From Stutzerimonas stutzeri (lineage in GTDB: Bacteria > Pseudomonadota > Gammaproteobacteria > Pseudomonadales > Pseudomonadaceae): 64,000 nt of DNA. The DNA is taken from contig NZ_CP007441.1 of NCBI RefSeq assembly GCF_000590475.1, positions 165,581 to 229,580 on the forward strand, read 5' to 3'. This document shows, in pieces, positions 39,236-47,671 of the stretch. Under the pieces are notes generated by a model. The model saw only the letters and a list, made by a program, of their open reading frames with translations, was not told where the DNA came from and did no database searches. Position numbers and translations under genes: made by a program. Within the stretch, counting starts at the first letter, position 1, and each line of letters starts with the position of its first letter.

Positions 39236-40614
39236 CTACCCGCGGGTGGTCCGGCCGCCGTCCAGTTCACGCATCAGCAGCGCATGTTGCAAGTCGACGC
39301 TTTCCGGTACGGGCAGATAGAGCACATGCCCATCGCCGGGTGCCATCTCGGCGCGTTCACCACGCTTGTTTTCCAGCGCCTCCAGGCGGAAGTTCAGATT
39401 TCCCTGCGGGGTCATCAATTCCAGCCAGTCGCCGATGGCGAAGCGGTTCTTGACGGTCACCTCGGCCAGCCCGTTGCGCCGTTCACCGGTCAGCTCGCCG
39501 ACGAACTGCTGGCGGTCGGAAAGCGAGAAGCCACGTTCGTAGTTCTGATATTCGTCATGCACATGTCGGCGCAGAAAGCCTTCGGTATAGCATAGCCGCG
39601 ATGGACCAGGGACTCCAGGGTGTCCATCAGCGACTTGTCGAAGGGCCGCCCGGCCACGGCGTCGTCGATGGCCTTGCGGTAGACCTGCGCGGTGCGCGCC
39701 ACGTAATAGTGCGACTTGGTGCGGCCTTCGATCTTCAGTGAGTGCACGCCCATCTGCACCAGCCGCTCGACGTGCTGCACGGCGCGCAGATCCTTGGAGT
39801 TCATGATGTAAGTGCCGTGCTCGTCCTCGAAGGCCTCCATCAGCTCGCCGGGGCGGCTGTTGTCTTCAAGCAGGTACATCTGATCGGTCGGCGCGCCGGC
39901 ACCCAGGGTTGGCTGGCGCCGGTCATGGTCAAGCTGCTGCACCGGAATCGGCTGGTACTGCTGAACGATATTGCCCAGCTCGTCTTCCTTGCCCTCATGA
40001 GCCTTGTATTCCCAGCGGCAGGCGTTGGTGCATGAGCCCTGATTGGGGTCACGCTTGTTGATATAGCCCGAGACCAGGCAGCGCCCGGAATAGGCCATGC
40101 ACAGCGCGCCGTGGACGAACACTTCCAGCTCCATGCCCGGCACCTTTTCACGAATCTCGCCAATTTCTTCCAGCGACAACTCGCGCGAGAGGATGGCGCG
40201 GGTCAGGCCCTGCTGGCGCCAGAACTCGACGCTGGCCCAGTTCACCGCGTTGGCCTGCACCGAGAGATGGATGCTCATCTCCGGGAAGTGCTGGCGGACC
40301 AGCATGATCAGGCCGGGATCGGACATGATCAGCGCATCCGGGCCCATGGCGATCACCGGCTGCAGATCCTTGATGAACGTTTTCAGCTTGGCATTGTGCG
40401 GCGCGATGTTGACCACCACGTAAAACCGCTTGCCCTGGGCGTGAGCCTCGTCGATGCCCTGCTTGAGATTGGCGTGGCCGAATTCGTTATTACGTACACG
40501 CAGGCTGTAGCGCGGCTGGCCGGCATAAACGGCATCGGCGCCGTAGGCGAAGGCGTAACGCATGGATTTGAGGGTGCCGGCGGGCGATAGCAGTTCGGTG
40601 CGGGGGTGGGTCAT
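39236..40614 (-). pseudogene. trhP: tRNA hydroxylation protein TrhP (YegQ, peptidase U32 family), frame-broken
   Basis: The N-terminal 340 residues match YegQ/TrhP closely (ELLSPAGTLKSMRYAFAYGADAVYAG; CMAYSGRCLVSGYINKRDPNQGSCTNACRWEY). TrhP takes part in forming 5-hydroxyuridine at tRNA position 34. After HRGY the frame shifts. The expected continuation (EGFLRRHVHDEYQNYERGFSL) and the C-terminal domain resume in another frame to 39236. The cause is visible: ATAGC occurs twice in a row at 39587-39596, where one copy would keep the frame. This may be a real duplication, a phase-variable site or an assembly error. The start is MTHPRTE. Confidence 0.82.
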
Positions 40615-40801
40615 GGTGATGTGGCTCTGTATACCAACAAGAAATGCGCGGAATTTTACGGCCTTGCCCCGGCGCATTTAGCCCTGTCAGGTCAACTGAA
40701 TGGCGAACTCATCAGCCGGACCTAAGTCACTCATAGATAGGGTTTGGATCGACCGGAGCGAGTTTCGATTCAAGCCAACCTGCTACGACCCGGAGATCAT
40801 T

Positions 40802-41269
40802 GTGACTACCAACCCCGTCGATGCCCACGGCAGCCTTACCGCGACGATGTTTCTCGGGGTTGGCGTGATGGCGGCGGTGGACGAGATCGTGTTTCACCAG
40901 ATTCTTGCCTGGCATCATTTCTTCGATCGTTCGACGTTGGCCGTAGCGCTGCTTTCCGATGGACTGCTGCACGCGGCGGAACTGCTGATGTTGGCGGCCG
41001 GCGGCTATCTGTTCGTGCGCTTGAATCGTCAGCAGTCCGTGTCGCGACGGCACGCGTGGGCCGGTCTTTTGTTCGGCGCTGGCGGGTTTCAGCTGTTCGA
41101 CGGCATCGTCGATCACAAGCTGTTGCGCCTGCACCAGGTGCGTTATGTCGATGACATCTGGCTCTACGACCTGACTTGGAACGGCTTCGGCGTCATGCTG
41201 CTGGTGATTGGTTTTATCACCTGGCGGCAGCTCGGACCTGGCCGAGCCGCGCCACCGCGGAACGAATAG
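40802..41269 (+). CDS. DUF2243 family membrane protein
   Basis: 155 residues from a GTG with GGAG six bases upstream; the open frame starts further left without such a site. Four membrane segments. The conserved histidine patterns VFHQILAWHHF and GIVDHKLLRLHQVR suggest metal or haem binding. In many genomes DUF2243 genes sit beside CtaG-type genes, as here, with only three bases between them. Function is not established; a role in terminal-oxidase assembly is inferred. Confidence 0.8.
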   Translation: MTTNPVDAHGSLTATMFLGVGVMAAVDEIVFHQILAWHHFFDRSTLAVALLSDGLLHAAELLMLAAGGYLFVRLNRQQSVSRRHAWAGLLFGAGGFQLFDGIVDHKLLRLHQVRYVDDIWLYDLTWNGFGVMLLVIGFITWRQLGPGRAAPPRNE

Positions 41270-41272
41270 CAG

Positions 41273-42079
41273 ATGTCCCACGATGCCCATCTGCTAGCCC
41301 TGGCCGGAACCTTCCTGCTGGTGTTGCTGACCCTGGGCCTGTGGTTTGCCTATGTGCTCGGCGTGCGCGCTCAGCGCAGGCGCCGCAAGGCCTGGCACTG
41401 TTGGCGGCTGATCAGTTTCTCGTTTGGATGTGGCTTGCTGGTGCTGGCATTGTCACCCCCCATGGTCGAATGGGGCCATGCCGACCTGCGCGGGCATATG
41501 GCTCAACACCTGCTGCTGGGCATGTTTGCGCCCATCGCATTGATGCTCGGTGCGCCCGGTACGCTATTGTTGCGTAGCGTGCCGGTGGTCACCGCGAGGC
41601 GCCTCACCGATATTGCGGGTAGCCCACTGGGGCGCTGCATGAGCCATCCGGTTACGGCGCTGCTGCTGGATATCGGCGGGCTCTATGTGCTCTATCTGAC
41701 ACCGCTGTACCAGCTGAGCTTCAATCAGCCACTGCTGCATGTCTGGCTGCAGCTGCATTTCGTCCTGGCCGGCTACCTGTTCAGCTGGTCGATTGCCGGA
41801 CCGGATCCCGCGCCCCATCGGCCTGGCATGTGGCTGCGGTTAGGGGTGCTGTTCGTTGCCATCGCCGCTCACGCCGTGCTCGGCAAGTTGATGTACGCCT
41901 ATGGCTTTCCACGGGACTCGGCGCACGACCTGGCGCAGATCGAGGCCGCCGCGCAGCTGATGTATTACGGCGGCGACCTGGCCGAGTTGCTGTTGGCGCT
42001 GGTGTTCTTCGCCGCTTGGTATCGGCGCCGCACGGAGTCCAACGCACTTGGCTGGCAGACAGCAAACCGCCGGACCTAG
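41273..42079 (+). CDS. Cytochrome c oxidase assembly factor, Caa3-type CtaG
   Basis: 268 residues with about seven membrane segments. The histidine-containing motifs HMAQHLLLGMFAPIALMLGAPGTLLLR and the later LHFVLAGYLFSW place it in the caa3_CtaG family. Members help assemble or metallate haem-copper oxidases in the inner membrane. It is translated directly after the DUF2243 gene. No oxidase structural genes are in the window. Confidence 0.85.
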   Translation: MSHDAHLLALAGTFLLVLLTLGLWFAYVLGVRAQRRRRKAWHCWRLISFSFGCGLLVLALSPPMVEWGHADLRGHMAQHLLLGMFAPIALMLGAPGTLLLRSVPVVTARRLTDIAGSPLGRCMSHPVTALLLDIGGLYVLYLTPLYQLSFNQPLLHVWLQLHFVLAGYLFSWSIAGPDPAPHRPGMWLRLGVLFVAIAAHAVLGKLMYAYGFPRDSAHDLAQIEAAAQLMYYGGDLAELLLALVFFAAWYRRRTESNALGWQTANRRT

Positions 42080-42100
42080 CTGATGCCGGGTCCGGCGGTT
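42065..42100. terminator. Hairpin between convergent ctaG and aspartokinase genes
   Basis: AACCGCCGGACC (42065-42076) pairs perfectly with GGTCCGGCGGTT (42089-42100) around a 12-base loop. The first arm overlaps the end of the CtaG gene. No long T-run follows. It is probably a shared terminator for the two converging transcripts. Confidence 0.65.
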
Positions 42101-42123
42101 CGTGGCGCGCTGTTGCGGTGCGC

Positions 42124-43554
42124 TTATGCCGCGGCGATCACATCGCCATGGTTTTCCGGCTCGATCAGCGCGCGATGCAGGGCAGCCACTGCCGCATCGT
42201 AGTCTTCCTCGTTGACCACGCACTGCATCTCCACCTGGCGGATCGACTGATGCACGGCCTGGATGCTGATGCTCGCGCCGGCCAATGCGGCCACGGTCTT
42301 GGCGAGGATGCCCTTGACCTTGAGGTCGGAACCGATCGCCGAAACGATGGCCACGTTGTGCACGGTGACTTCCGCGGCGGGGTACTTTTCCTCGATCAGC
42401 CGCGCGGCGCGGTTGATCAGCTTGCGCGAGCCGGAGGCGTAGTAAGTGATGCTGTTGGCGTCGGAGTCCTTGTTGACCACGTAGAGGCGCAGCTGCTTGA
42501 GCAGTTTGCTGATCTCGATGTCGTAGCCGATGTCGCCGAGCATGTCCTGATCGAACACTTCGATACCGAAGACGTCCTTGCGGCCGGCGATGATCTCGAC
42601 GCAGGGCCGCTCGCTCTTGTAGTCCTGGCTGATGAGCGTGCCGGCGTGCTCGGGTTCGAAGGCATTCTTGATGCGCAGCTCGATGCCGGCGCGACGCAGG
42701 GTCTTGGCCGCCCGCGGATGTATTGCTTCCATGCCCAGGTTCGACAGCTGGTCGGCGACGTCGTAATTGGTGCGGCCGATGGTGACGACCTTGTCGGCTC
42801 CCACCAGATTCGGATCGGCACTGGAGAGGTGAAATTCCTTGTGGATGATCGCCTCGCGCGCGCCGGTGGCAGCTGCAATCTGGGCGAAGGTGATCTCGCT
42901 GTAACCACGGTCGAAGGTGTTCATCAGGCCTTCGCTGCAGTGCGTATAGCCCGTGGCGACCACCAGCTCGCGGGACAGATCCACCTCGGCGAAGCTGTGG
43001 CGCACCATGTCCTCGAACGGCAGCGGCGCATCCCGATGCCAGCCGGTCAGATCGACCATCTTGGCGTTGACGCCGCGGTGCTTGAGCGCCAGCACCGAGT
43101 TGAAAGCGCTGTGTGCTTCGCCGAGTGAGGCGAGCATCTCGCGCACCTTCATCAGGTGCTCGTCGAGCTGGAAGTGGCCGTAGGCGCACAGGCGCTGCAG
43201 GCTGCTCATGCATTCGCGGGCATCATCGATACGCGAGTTGATGAACTGGTTGGCCGCGCGCAGCTCGAATTCGCCAGCGAACAGTTCGGCGTTCTTGCCG
43301 ACCATGCGCTCGCGGATGGTTTCCAGTGCGTCGAGCCAGGCGCCTTCGCTGCGGGCGTCGGCGAAGCGTTGATAGACACCCGGCTCGCCGGTTTTCTTGT
43401 GTTCCAGCAGCAGATTGGTCATGCCGCTGTAGGCCGAGACGACGAAGACGCGCTGATAGAGCGCATCGCCTTCGCGCCCGCCAATGAAGATATTGTTCAG
43501 CAGTTCGTCGAAGCGGCTCATGGATGTGCCGCCGATTTTTTCTACGGTATGCAT
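42124..43554 (-). CDS. ask: Specialised aspartokinase of the ectoine cluster
   Basis: 476 residues. It opens with MHTVEKIGGTSM, the aspartokinase K-x-GGTS motif in a variant form, and ends with two ACT domains (HNVAIVSAIGSDLKVKGILAKTVAALA; SISIQAVHQSIRQVEMQCVV). It makes L-4-aspartyl phosphate, the first step towards the ectoine precursor aspartate semialdehyde. A dedicated, less feedback-inhibited aspartokinase is known for ectoine operons of this group. It follows ectD after a 236-base gap containing a hairpin and a repeat, so it may be partly uncoupled from the operon. GGAAG precedes the ATG. Confidence 0.92.
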   Translation of the reverse strand: MHTVEKIGGTSMSRFDELLNNIFIGGREGDALYQRVFVVSAYSGMTNLLLEHKKTGEPGVYQRFADARSEGAWLDALETIRERMVGKNAELFAGEFELRAANQFINSRIDDARECMSSLQRLCAYGHFQLDEHLMKVREMLASLGEAHSAFNSVLALKHRGVNAKMVDLTGWHRDAPLPFEDMVRHSFAEVDLSRELVVATGYTHCSEGLMNTFDRGYSEITFAQIAAATGAREAIIHKEFHLSSADPNLVGADKVVTIGRTNYDVADQLSNLGMEAIHPRAAKTLRRAGIELRIKNAFEPEHAGTLISQDYKSERPCVEIIAGRKDVFGIEVFDQDMLGDIGYDIEISKLLKQLRLYVVNKDSDANSITYYASGSRKLINRAARLIEEKYPAAEVTVHNVAIVSAIGSDLKVKGILAKTVAALAGASISIQAVHQSIRQVEMQCVVNEEDYDAAVAALHRALIEPENHGDVIAAA

Positions 43555-43619
43555 CGATTCAACTTCCCGTCTTGGGGGTGAATTTTCATCCCTGGGCCGC
43601 CATCTGGCCGCCAACAAAG

Positions 43620-43643
43620 ATCAGGCCCATAGTCGGGCCTGAT
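43620..43643 (-). terminator. Hairpin between ectD and the aspartokinase gene
   Basis: ATCAGGCCC and GGGCCTGAT form a nine-pair stem with a six-base loop, followed on the minus strand by CTTTGTT. It lies downstream of ectD and 65 bases before the aspartokinase start, where it could reduce read-through into that gene. Confidence 0.6.
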
Positions 43644-43654
43644 GAGATCCAGCC

Positions 43655-43785
43655 GTTAAAAACTACCTGCGTTGCCAATACGGCGTTAGGAATCGCTTCG
43701 AAATGCTCATTTACAGCTCGTAAACTCCGCTTTCTCAGCGATTCCTGCCTTGTCTTGGCTGCCTCGCTGACGTTTCTAACCGCCT
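43655..43785. repeat. Dispersed intergenic repeat (AACTACCTGCGTTGCCAATAC type)
   Basis: This stretch between ectD and the aspartokinase gene starts TTAAAAACTACCTGCGTTGC and has no coding signal. A shorter related copy lies at 49159-49197, upstream of zwf. I recall very similar sequence recurring between genes in Pseudomonas genomes; a genome-wide count was not possible. Confidence 0.6.
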
Positions 43786-43790
43786 GGATG

Positions 43791-44708
43791 TCAGAGATAC
43801 TTCTGTTTCTGGATCTGCAGCGGCTCGAAGCGCTCGCGCTCGGCGACAAAGGCCGGGCGGGGCGAAAGGCCGCAGAACGGGGCCTGCGCGGCATTATCCA
43901 CGTGGTTGTAGACGTAGAACAGATTGCTGCGCGCGCTGGGCGTGATGTTGCTGTTGGAGCCGTGCATGGTGTTGCAGTCGAAGAACACCACACTGCCTGC
44001 CGGGCCGGTGGCGGTGTCGATTCCGTAACGATCGGCCAGCTCGGTGAGGCTGTCGTGATCCGGAACACCCAACTCCTGCTTGCGCAGGGATTTCTCGTAG
44101 TGATTCTCCGGCGTCGCGCCGACACAGCGGATGTAGTGCCTGTGTGATCCCGGAACCAGCATCAGCGGACCGTTGTGTGGCTCGTTGTCGGTCAGCAGGA
44201 TCGAGCAGCTCAGCGTGCGCATGCGCGGCAGGCCGTCTTCGATGTGCCAGGTCTCGAAATCCGAGTGCCAGTAGAACTCCTTGCCGGTAAAGCCGGGTTT
44301 GAAGTTCATCCGTGACTGATGCACGTAAAGATCACCGCCGAGAATGAAGCGGGCAATGCCGGCGGTTCGTTCGTCGGCAGCGATTCGGGCAAACAGTGCA
44401 TTGTCTTTGTGAATGGCGAACACCGAGCGGATCGCGCCGCTGTCGGGTTCCTTGATGGTCTTGCCGGACTCGGCGACGGCCGGGTCCTGGCGCATGCGCT
44501 CGAGCTCTTCGCGGAATACCGCGACTTCGTCGGCGCTGAACAGATTGGGGATGACCAGATAACCGTCACGCTCGAAGCGTTCGATCAGGTCCGGTGCGAT
44601 CGGAGCATTGGCCAGATCACTGCGGTAGACAACCGGATCCAGACGCTCCTGCCAGCTGGGTTCATCGTGCTGGCGCGAAGGGTACAGGTCGGCTTGCACG
44701 GGGTTCAC
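43791..44708 (-). CDS. ectD: Ectoine hydroxylase
   Basis: 305 residues from a GTG preceded by AAGGAG. A non-haem iron, 2-oxoglutarate-dependent dioxygenase of the PhyH family. Iron ligands H148 and D150 lie in the signature FYWHSDFETWHIEDGLPRMR, with H249 in NTMHGSNSN. It hydroxylates ectoine to 5-hydroxyectoine in the cytoplasm. It is separated from ectC by 87 bases holding two small hairpins. Confidence 0.95.
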   Translation of the reverse strand: MNPVQADLYPSRQHDEPSWQERLDPVVYRSDLANAPIAPDLIERFERDGYLVIPNLFSADEVAVFREELERMRQDPAVAESGKTIKEPDSGAIRSVFAIHKDNALFARIAADERTAGIARFILGGDLYVHQSRMNFKPGFTGKEFYWHSDFETWHIEDGLPRMRTLSCSILLTDNEPHNGPLMLVPGSHRHYIRCVGATPENHYEKSLRKQELGVPDHDSLTELADRYGIDTATGPAGSVVFFDCNTMHGSNSNITPSARSNLFYVYNHVDNAAQAPFCGLSPRPAFVAERERFEPLQIQKQKYL

Positions 44709-44732
44709 GTTAGGTTCTCCTTGAATCATCGG

Positions 44733-44783
44733 CGTAGGGCGGTTCGAGCCACCCTACGACTTGCCTGGCGGGCGAACCCGCCA
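44733..44783. repeat. Two small hairpins between ectC and ectD (REP-like)
   Basis: CGTAGGG (44733-44739) pairs with CCCTACG (44752-44758), and TGGCGGG (44766-44772) pairs with CCCGCCA (44777-44783). They resemble REP units and lie inside the transcribed ect region, where they could stabilise the upstream mRNA or partly terminate before ectD. Confidence 0.6.
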
Positions 44784-44795
44784 TGCCGTATCGCC

Positions 44796-45194
44796 TCAGG
44801 CGACGGTTTCAGCCTCCAGCGGGTAGACGCCGCTTTCGTCATGCACTTCCTTGCCGTTGAGCGGCGGGTTGAACACGCAGGCCATCTTCATGTCCTCGGA
44901 GCCACCCCGTAGCAGGTGCTCGTCGTGCTTGTCGAGGATGTACAGGGTGCCGGGTTCGATCTTGTAGATCTTGCCGTCGGCGACGGTCTCGACCTCGCCG
45001 TTACCGCTGATGCAGTACACCGACTCCAGGTGGTTCTGGTAGTGGATGTGCGTCTCGGTGTTGGCGTAGATGGTGGTGATGTGGAACGAGAAACCCATCT
45101 TGTCGTCCTTGAGCAGCAGGCGGGTGCTGTCCCAGGTCTCGGTGGTGATCTTGCGGTTGGACTGCTCGCAGTCAGCCAGGGTACGTACGATCAT
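44796..45194 (-). CDS. ectC: Ectoine synthase
   Basis: 132 residues of the cupin fold, with the conserved stretches THIHYQNHLESVYCISGNGEVE and DKHDEHLLRGG. It cyclises N-gamma-acetyl-2,4-diaminobutyrate to ectoine, an osmoprotectant. TTGAGGA before the ATG. It starts ten bases after the ectB stop. Confidence 0.95.
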   Translation of the reverse strand: MIVRTLADCEQSNRKITTETWDSTRLLLKDDKMGFSFHITTIYANTETHIHYQNHLESVYCISGNGEVETVADGKIYKIEPGTLYILDKHDEHLLRGGSEDMKMACVFNPPLNGKEVHDESGVYPLEAETVA

Positions 45195-45204
45195 TTATAA
45201 ATCC

Positions 45205-46482
45205 TCAAGAAGCTGCTTGATTGGTGTCCTGCTCGGACATCACGGCGGCAAAGGCCTTGTCCAGGATGCTCATGGCCTTGTCGATCTGCTCTTCGCTGAT
45301 GACCAGCGGGCAGAGACACTTGACCACTTCGCTGTGGGCGCCGCTGGTTTCGATCACCAGGCCATTTTCGAAGGCGTGGCGGCAGATGGCGGCGGCGGTG
45401 TCGCCATCCGGGCAGCTGATGCCGATCATCATGCCGCGGCCCTTGACGAACAAGGAGTCCGGGCCGTAACGGCGCACGATCTTGTGCATGCCATCGGCGA
45501 TGCGCTTGCCCTTGGCCTGCACGCTCTTGGCGAACTGATCATCGCTCCAGAAGTGCTCGATGGCCGCTGCGGCGGTGACGAAGGCGTGGTTGTTACCGCG
45601 GAAGGTGCCGTTGTGCTCGCCCGGCTTCCACTGGTCCAGCTCCTTGCGCAGCAGCACCATGGCGAACGGCAGACCGAAGCCCGACAGCGACTTGGACAGC
45701 GTTATCATGTCCGGCTTGATGCCCATCTCTTCGAAGCTGAAGAAGCTGCCGGTACGGCCGCAACCGGCCTGGATGTCGTCGATGATCAGCAGCATCTCGT
45801 GCTTGCGGCAGAGTTTTTCCAGCTTGCGGATCCAGTCAGCGGAGGCCGCGTTGAGGCCGCCTTCGCCCTGGACCACTTCGACGATGACCGCGGCGGGCTT
45901 GTCGATACCGCTGGACGGGTCGGTCAGCAACTTGTCCATCATCCCGATGGTGTTGACCTTGTCGCCGAAGTAATTGGCGTACGGCATGCGGCTGACGTCG
46001 GTCAGCGGAACGCCGGCGGCGCCACGGTGATGCTTGTTACCGGTCGCCGCCAGGGCGCCGATGCTGCAGCCGTGGAAGCCGTTGGTGAAGCTGATGATGT
46101 TGTTGCGGCCAGTCACTTTGCGCGCCAGCTTCAGCGCGGCCTCGACCGCGTTGGTGCCGGTCGGGCCGGTGAACTGCATGACGTAGTCCATGTTGCGCGG
46201 CTTGAGGATCAGCCGGTCGAAGGTCGAAAGAAAACGTTCTTTCGCATCGGAATACATGTCCAGGCCGTGGGTAATGCCGTCGGCGCTGATGTAATCGAGC
46301 AGCGCCTGCTTCAGCACCGGATGGTTGTGGCCGTAGTTGAGCGTGCCGGCACCGGCGAGGAAGTCGATGTAATGCTTGCCTTCACGGGTGATCAGCTCGG
46401 CGCCGCGGGCTTGCTTGAAGACCACGGGGAAGGAGCGGCAGTAGCTGCGAACACCGGATTCGTGCAGTTCAAACGTTTGCAT
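45205..46482 (-). CDS. ectB: Diaminobutyrate-2-oxoglutarate transaminase (internal start)
   Basis: 425 residues from the internal ATG giving MQTFELHESGVRSYCRSFP, the usual EctB beginning, preceded by AGAGGAA. A class III PLP aminotransferase: IIDDIQAGCGRTG binds the cofactor ring and the Schiff-base lysine lies in ITLSKSLSGFG. It turns aspartate semialdehyde into 2,4-diaminobutyrate. It lies in the same frame as ectA without an intervening stop. Confidence 0.93.
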   Translation of the reverse strand: MQTFELHESGVRSYCRSFPVVFKQARGAELITREGKHYIDFLAGAGTLNYGHNHPVLKQALLDYISADGITHGLDMYSDAKERFLSTFDRLILKPRNMDYVMQFTGPTGTNAVEAALKLARKVTGRNNIISFTNGFHGCSIGALAATGNKHHRGAAGVPLTDVSRMPYANYFGDKVNTIGMMDKLLTDPSSGIDKPAAVIVEVVQGEGGLNAASADWIRKLEKLCRKHEMLLIIDDIQAGCGRTGSFFSFEEMGIKPDMITLSKSLSGFGLPFAMVLLRKELDQWKPGEHNGTFRGNNHAFVTAAAAIEHFWSDDQFAKSVQAKGKRIADGMHKIVRRYGPDSLFVKGRGMMIGISCPDGDTAAAICRHAFENGLVIETSGAHSEVVKCLCPLVISEEQIDKAMSILDKAFAAVMSEQDTNQAAS

Positions 46483-47013
46483 GGGGTTTCCTCTGATTCG
46501 TTGTCTGGAGTCGGTGGCGTCGAACGGACCCGCCCGATAAAGCTCTTCGTCTTCGTGCTGACCGGCGAAGTGCTTGGCCCGAGAGAACAGCGTGCGGGTG
46601 CTGTACTCGGTCTCCAGTTGAGCGAAGGCCTTCTTGAACAGCGCCTGCGAGGCGCCGTTGTCAGGCGAGATGGTCGTTTCCAGATGACGGACGCCCTGTT
46701 CTCTGGCGACCCGAGTGACCAGGGCCATCAGCATGCGCAGAGCCAGACCCTGGCCGCGCATCGACGCGTCTACCGCGACTTGCCAGACGAACAGCGTGTC
46801 GGGGCGAGCGGGTGGGCGATAACCGGAAATGAAACCTACCAACTGGCCATTTGCATCATTGGCCGCGATGGAGGTATCGGCGAAGTCGGAACACTGCAGC
46901 AGGTTGCAGTACACCGAATTGGTATCCAGAGGCTGGCAGCGCGCTACCAGATCATGGAGGGCAGAACCGTCGCCGTCGGTTGGGCGACGGAGCGTTACGG
47001 TAGGAACACTCAA
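45205..47013 (-). CDS. ectA: EctA-EctB continuous frame (acetyltransferase fused to aminotransferase)
   Basis: 602 codons without a stop. Residues 1-177 are EctA, a GNAT 2,4-diaminobutyrate acetyltransferase (LFVWQVAVDASMRGQGLALRML; LETTISPDN). Residue 178 is the EctB start methionine. EctA normally ends soon after GPF. Here codons ATC AGA GGA AAC CCC ATG join the two, and AGA stands where a TGA overlapping the ectB ribosome site would be natural. The EctA start is TTG, with AAAGGA upstream. Either a fusion protein is made, or EctA carries a full EctB tail while EctB is also made from its own start. A base-call error is the alternative. Confidence 0.88.
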   Translation of the reverse strand: MSVPTVTLRRPTDGDGSALHDLVARCQPLDTNSVYCNLLQCSDFADTSIAANDANGQLVGFISGYRPPARPDTLFVWQVAVDASMRGQGLALRMLMALVTRVAREQGVRHLETTISPDNGASQALFKKAFAQLETEYSTRTLFSRAKHFAGQHEDEELYRAGPFDATDSRQRIRGNPMQTFELHESGVRSYCRSFPVVFKQARGAELITREGKHYIDFLAGAGTLNYGHNHPVLKQALLDYISADGITHGLDMYSDAKERFLSTFDRLILKPRNMDYVMQFTGPTGTNAVEAALKLARKVTGRNNIISFTNGFHGCSIGALAATGNKHHRGAAGVPLTDVSRMPYANYFGDKVNTIGMMDKLLTDPSSGIDKPAAVIVEVVQGEGGLNAASADWIRKLEKLCRKHEMLLIIDDIQAGCGRTGSFFSFEEMGIKPDMITLSKSLSGFGLPFAMVLLRKELDQWKPGEHNGTFRGNNHAFVTAAAAIEHFWSDDQFAKSVQAKGKRIADGMHKIVRRYGPDSLFVKGRGMMIGISCPDGDTAAAICRHAFENGLVIETSGAHSEVVKCLCPLVISEEQIDKAMSILDKAFAAVMSEQDTNQAAS

Positions 47014-47051
47014 AACAAATCCTTTGGGGTTGTTGATTGAAATCCTTTATT

Positions 47052-47081
47052 AGAATAAACACATTAAAAATTTAATCTCAA
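47052..47081 (-). promoter_or_regulatory. Probable sigma-70-type promoter of the ectoine operon
   Basis: On the minus strand TTGAGA (complement of 47076-47081) and TATTCT (complement of 47052-47057) are 18 bases apart, in an AT-rich patch, about 40 bases before the ectA TTG. Transcription from it would give a leader of about 30 bases that includes AAAGGA. TTGAGA as -35 is, as I recall, a feature of osmotically induced ect promoters. Confidence 0.6.
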
Positions 47082-47634
47082 CCCGAGGTGCTCTTCATCG
47101 GCGTGGATTCGCTGTCGATATCGAGGAAGTTTGCCGCTTATCGAGCAATGTGAACTTTTTTCTGAGGATGCGGAATATGCGTCGAATTCGGCTACATATC
47201 TGGACGGATATCTTCCGTGAGTTCAGCCGAAGAGCCGGCGTGTCTTTCGGGCATCGCTCGCCCACTCCGGACAGACCGTTGTAAGGTTCCGAAAATTCTT
47301 GTAAGAGCTAGTGAAATCAAGGGCTGTAGCGGAATTGGACAGCGGCTCTGGTGCCGCCGTCTGGCACCGAAGCAGGCCGTCGGTGAAGTAACGGAAGTTT
47401 AGGCCTGAAGGGCCGCAGATTCGGCCGTTGAACTATCGTGATCGGCCGTGGTTATTCCGGGTGAATATCGGCGGTATGTTGCGAGCAGATTGGCGACTTC
47501 GTCGCGTTCAATGAAATTTTTGTGGCGAGTTGAATTGAGCCGGTACGGGCAAGTTGCTCTGATAGTTGTTGAGCGGCGGCTGAGTTAGTTATTCCGAGAT
47601 GCCGCAAACCGCCCTGTGCTGCGCGCTGGAACTG
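47082..47634. other. Intergenic stretch between zwf and the ectoine operon
   Basis: About 550 bases with no gene I can support; open frames are short and lack ribosome sites. The end near the operon is AT-rich. It may carry upstream control sites of the ect promoter, but none is recognisable. Confidence 0.5.
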
Positions 47635-47664
47635 TTCCGGGCGCCGTTGTCGGCACGCCCGGAA
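47635..47664 (-). terminator. Hairpin after zwf
   Basis: TTCCGGGCG (47635-47643) pairs perfectly with CGCCCGGAA (47656-47664) around a 12-base loop, seven bases past the zwf stop. No T-run follows. Probably the end of the zwf transcript. Confidence 0.6.
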
Positions 47665-47671
47665 AGGTGTC

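Noticed and set aside
45070..47040. 656-codon open frame on the plus strand across the ectAB region
   Set aside because: It is antisense to ectA-ectB, whose translation matches known enzymes throughout; high GC makes long shadow frames common here.
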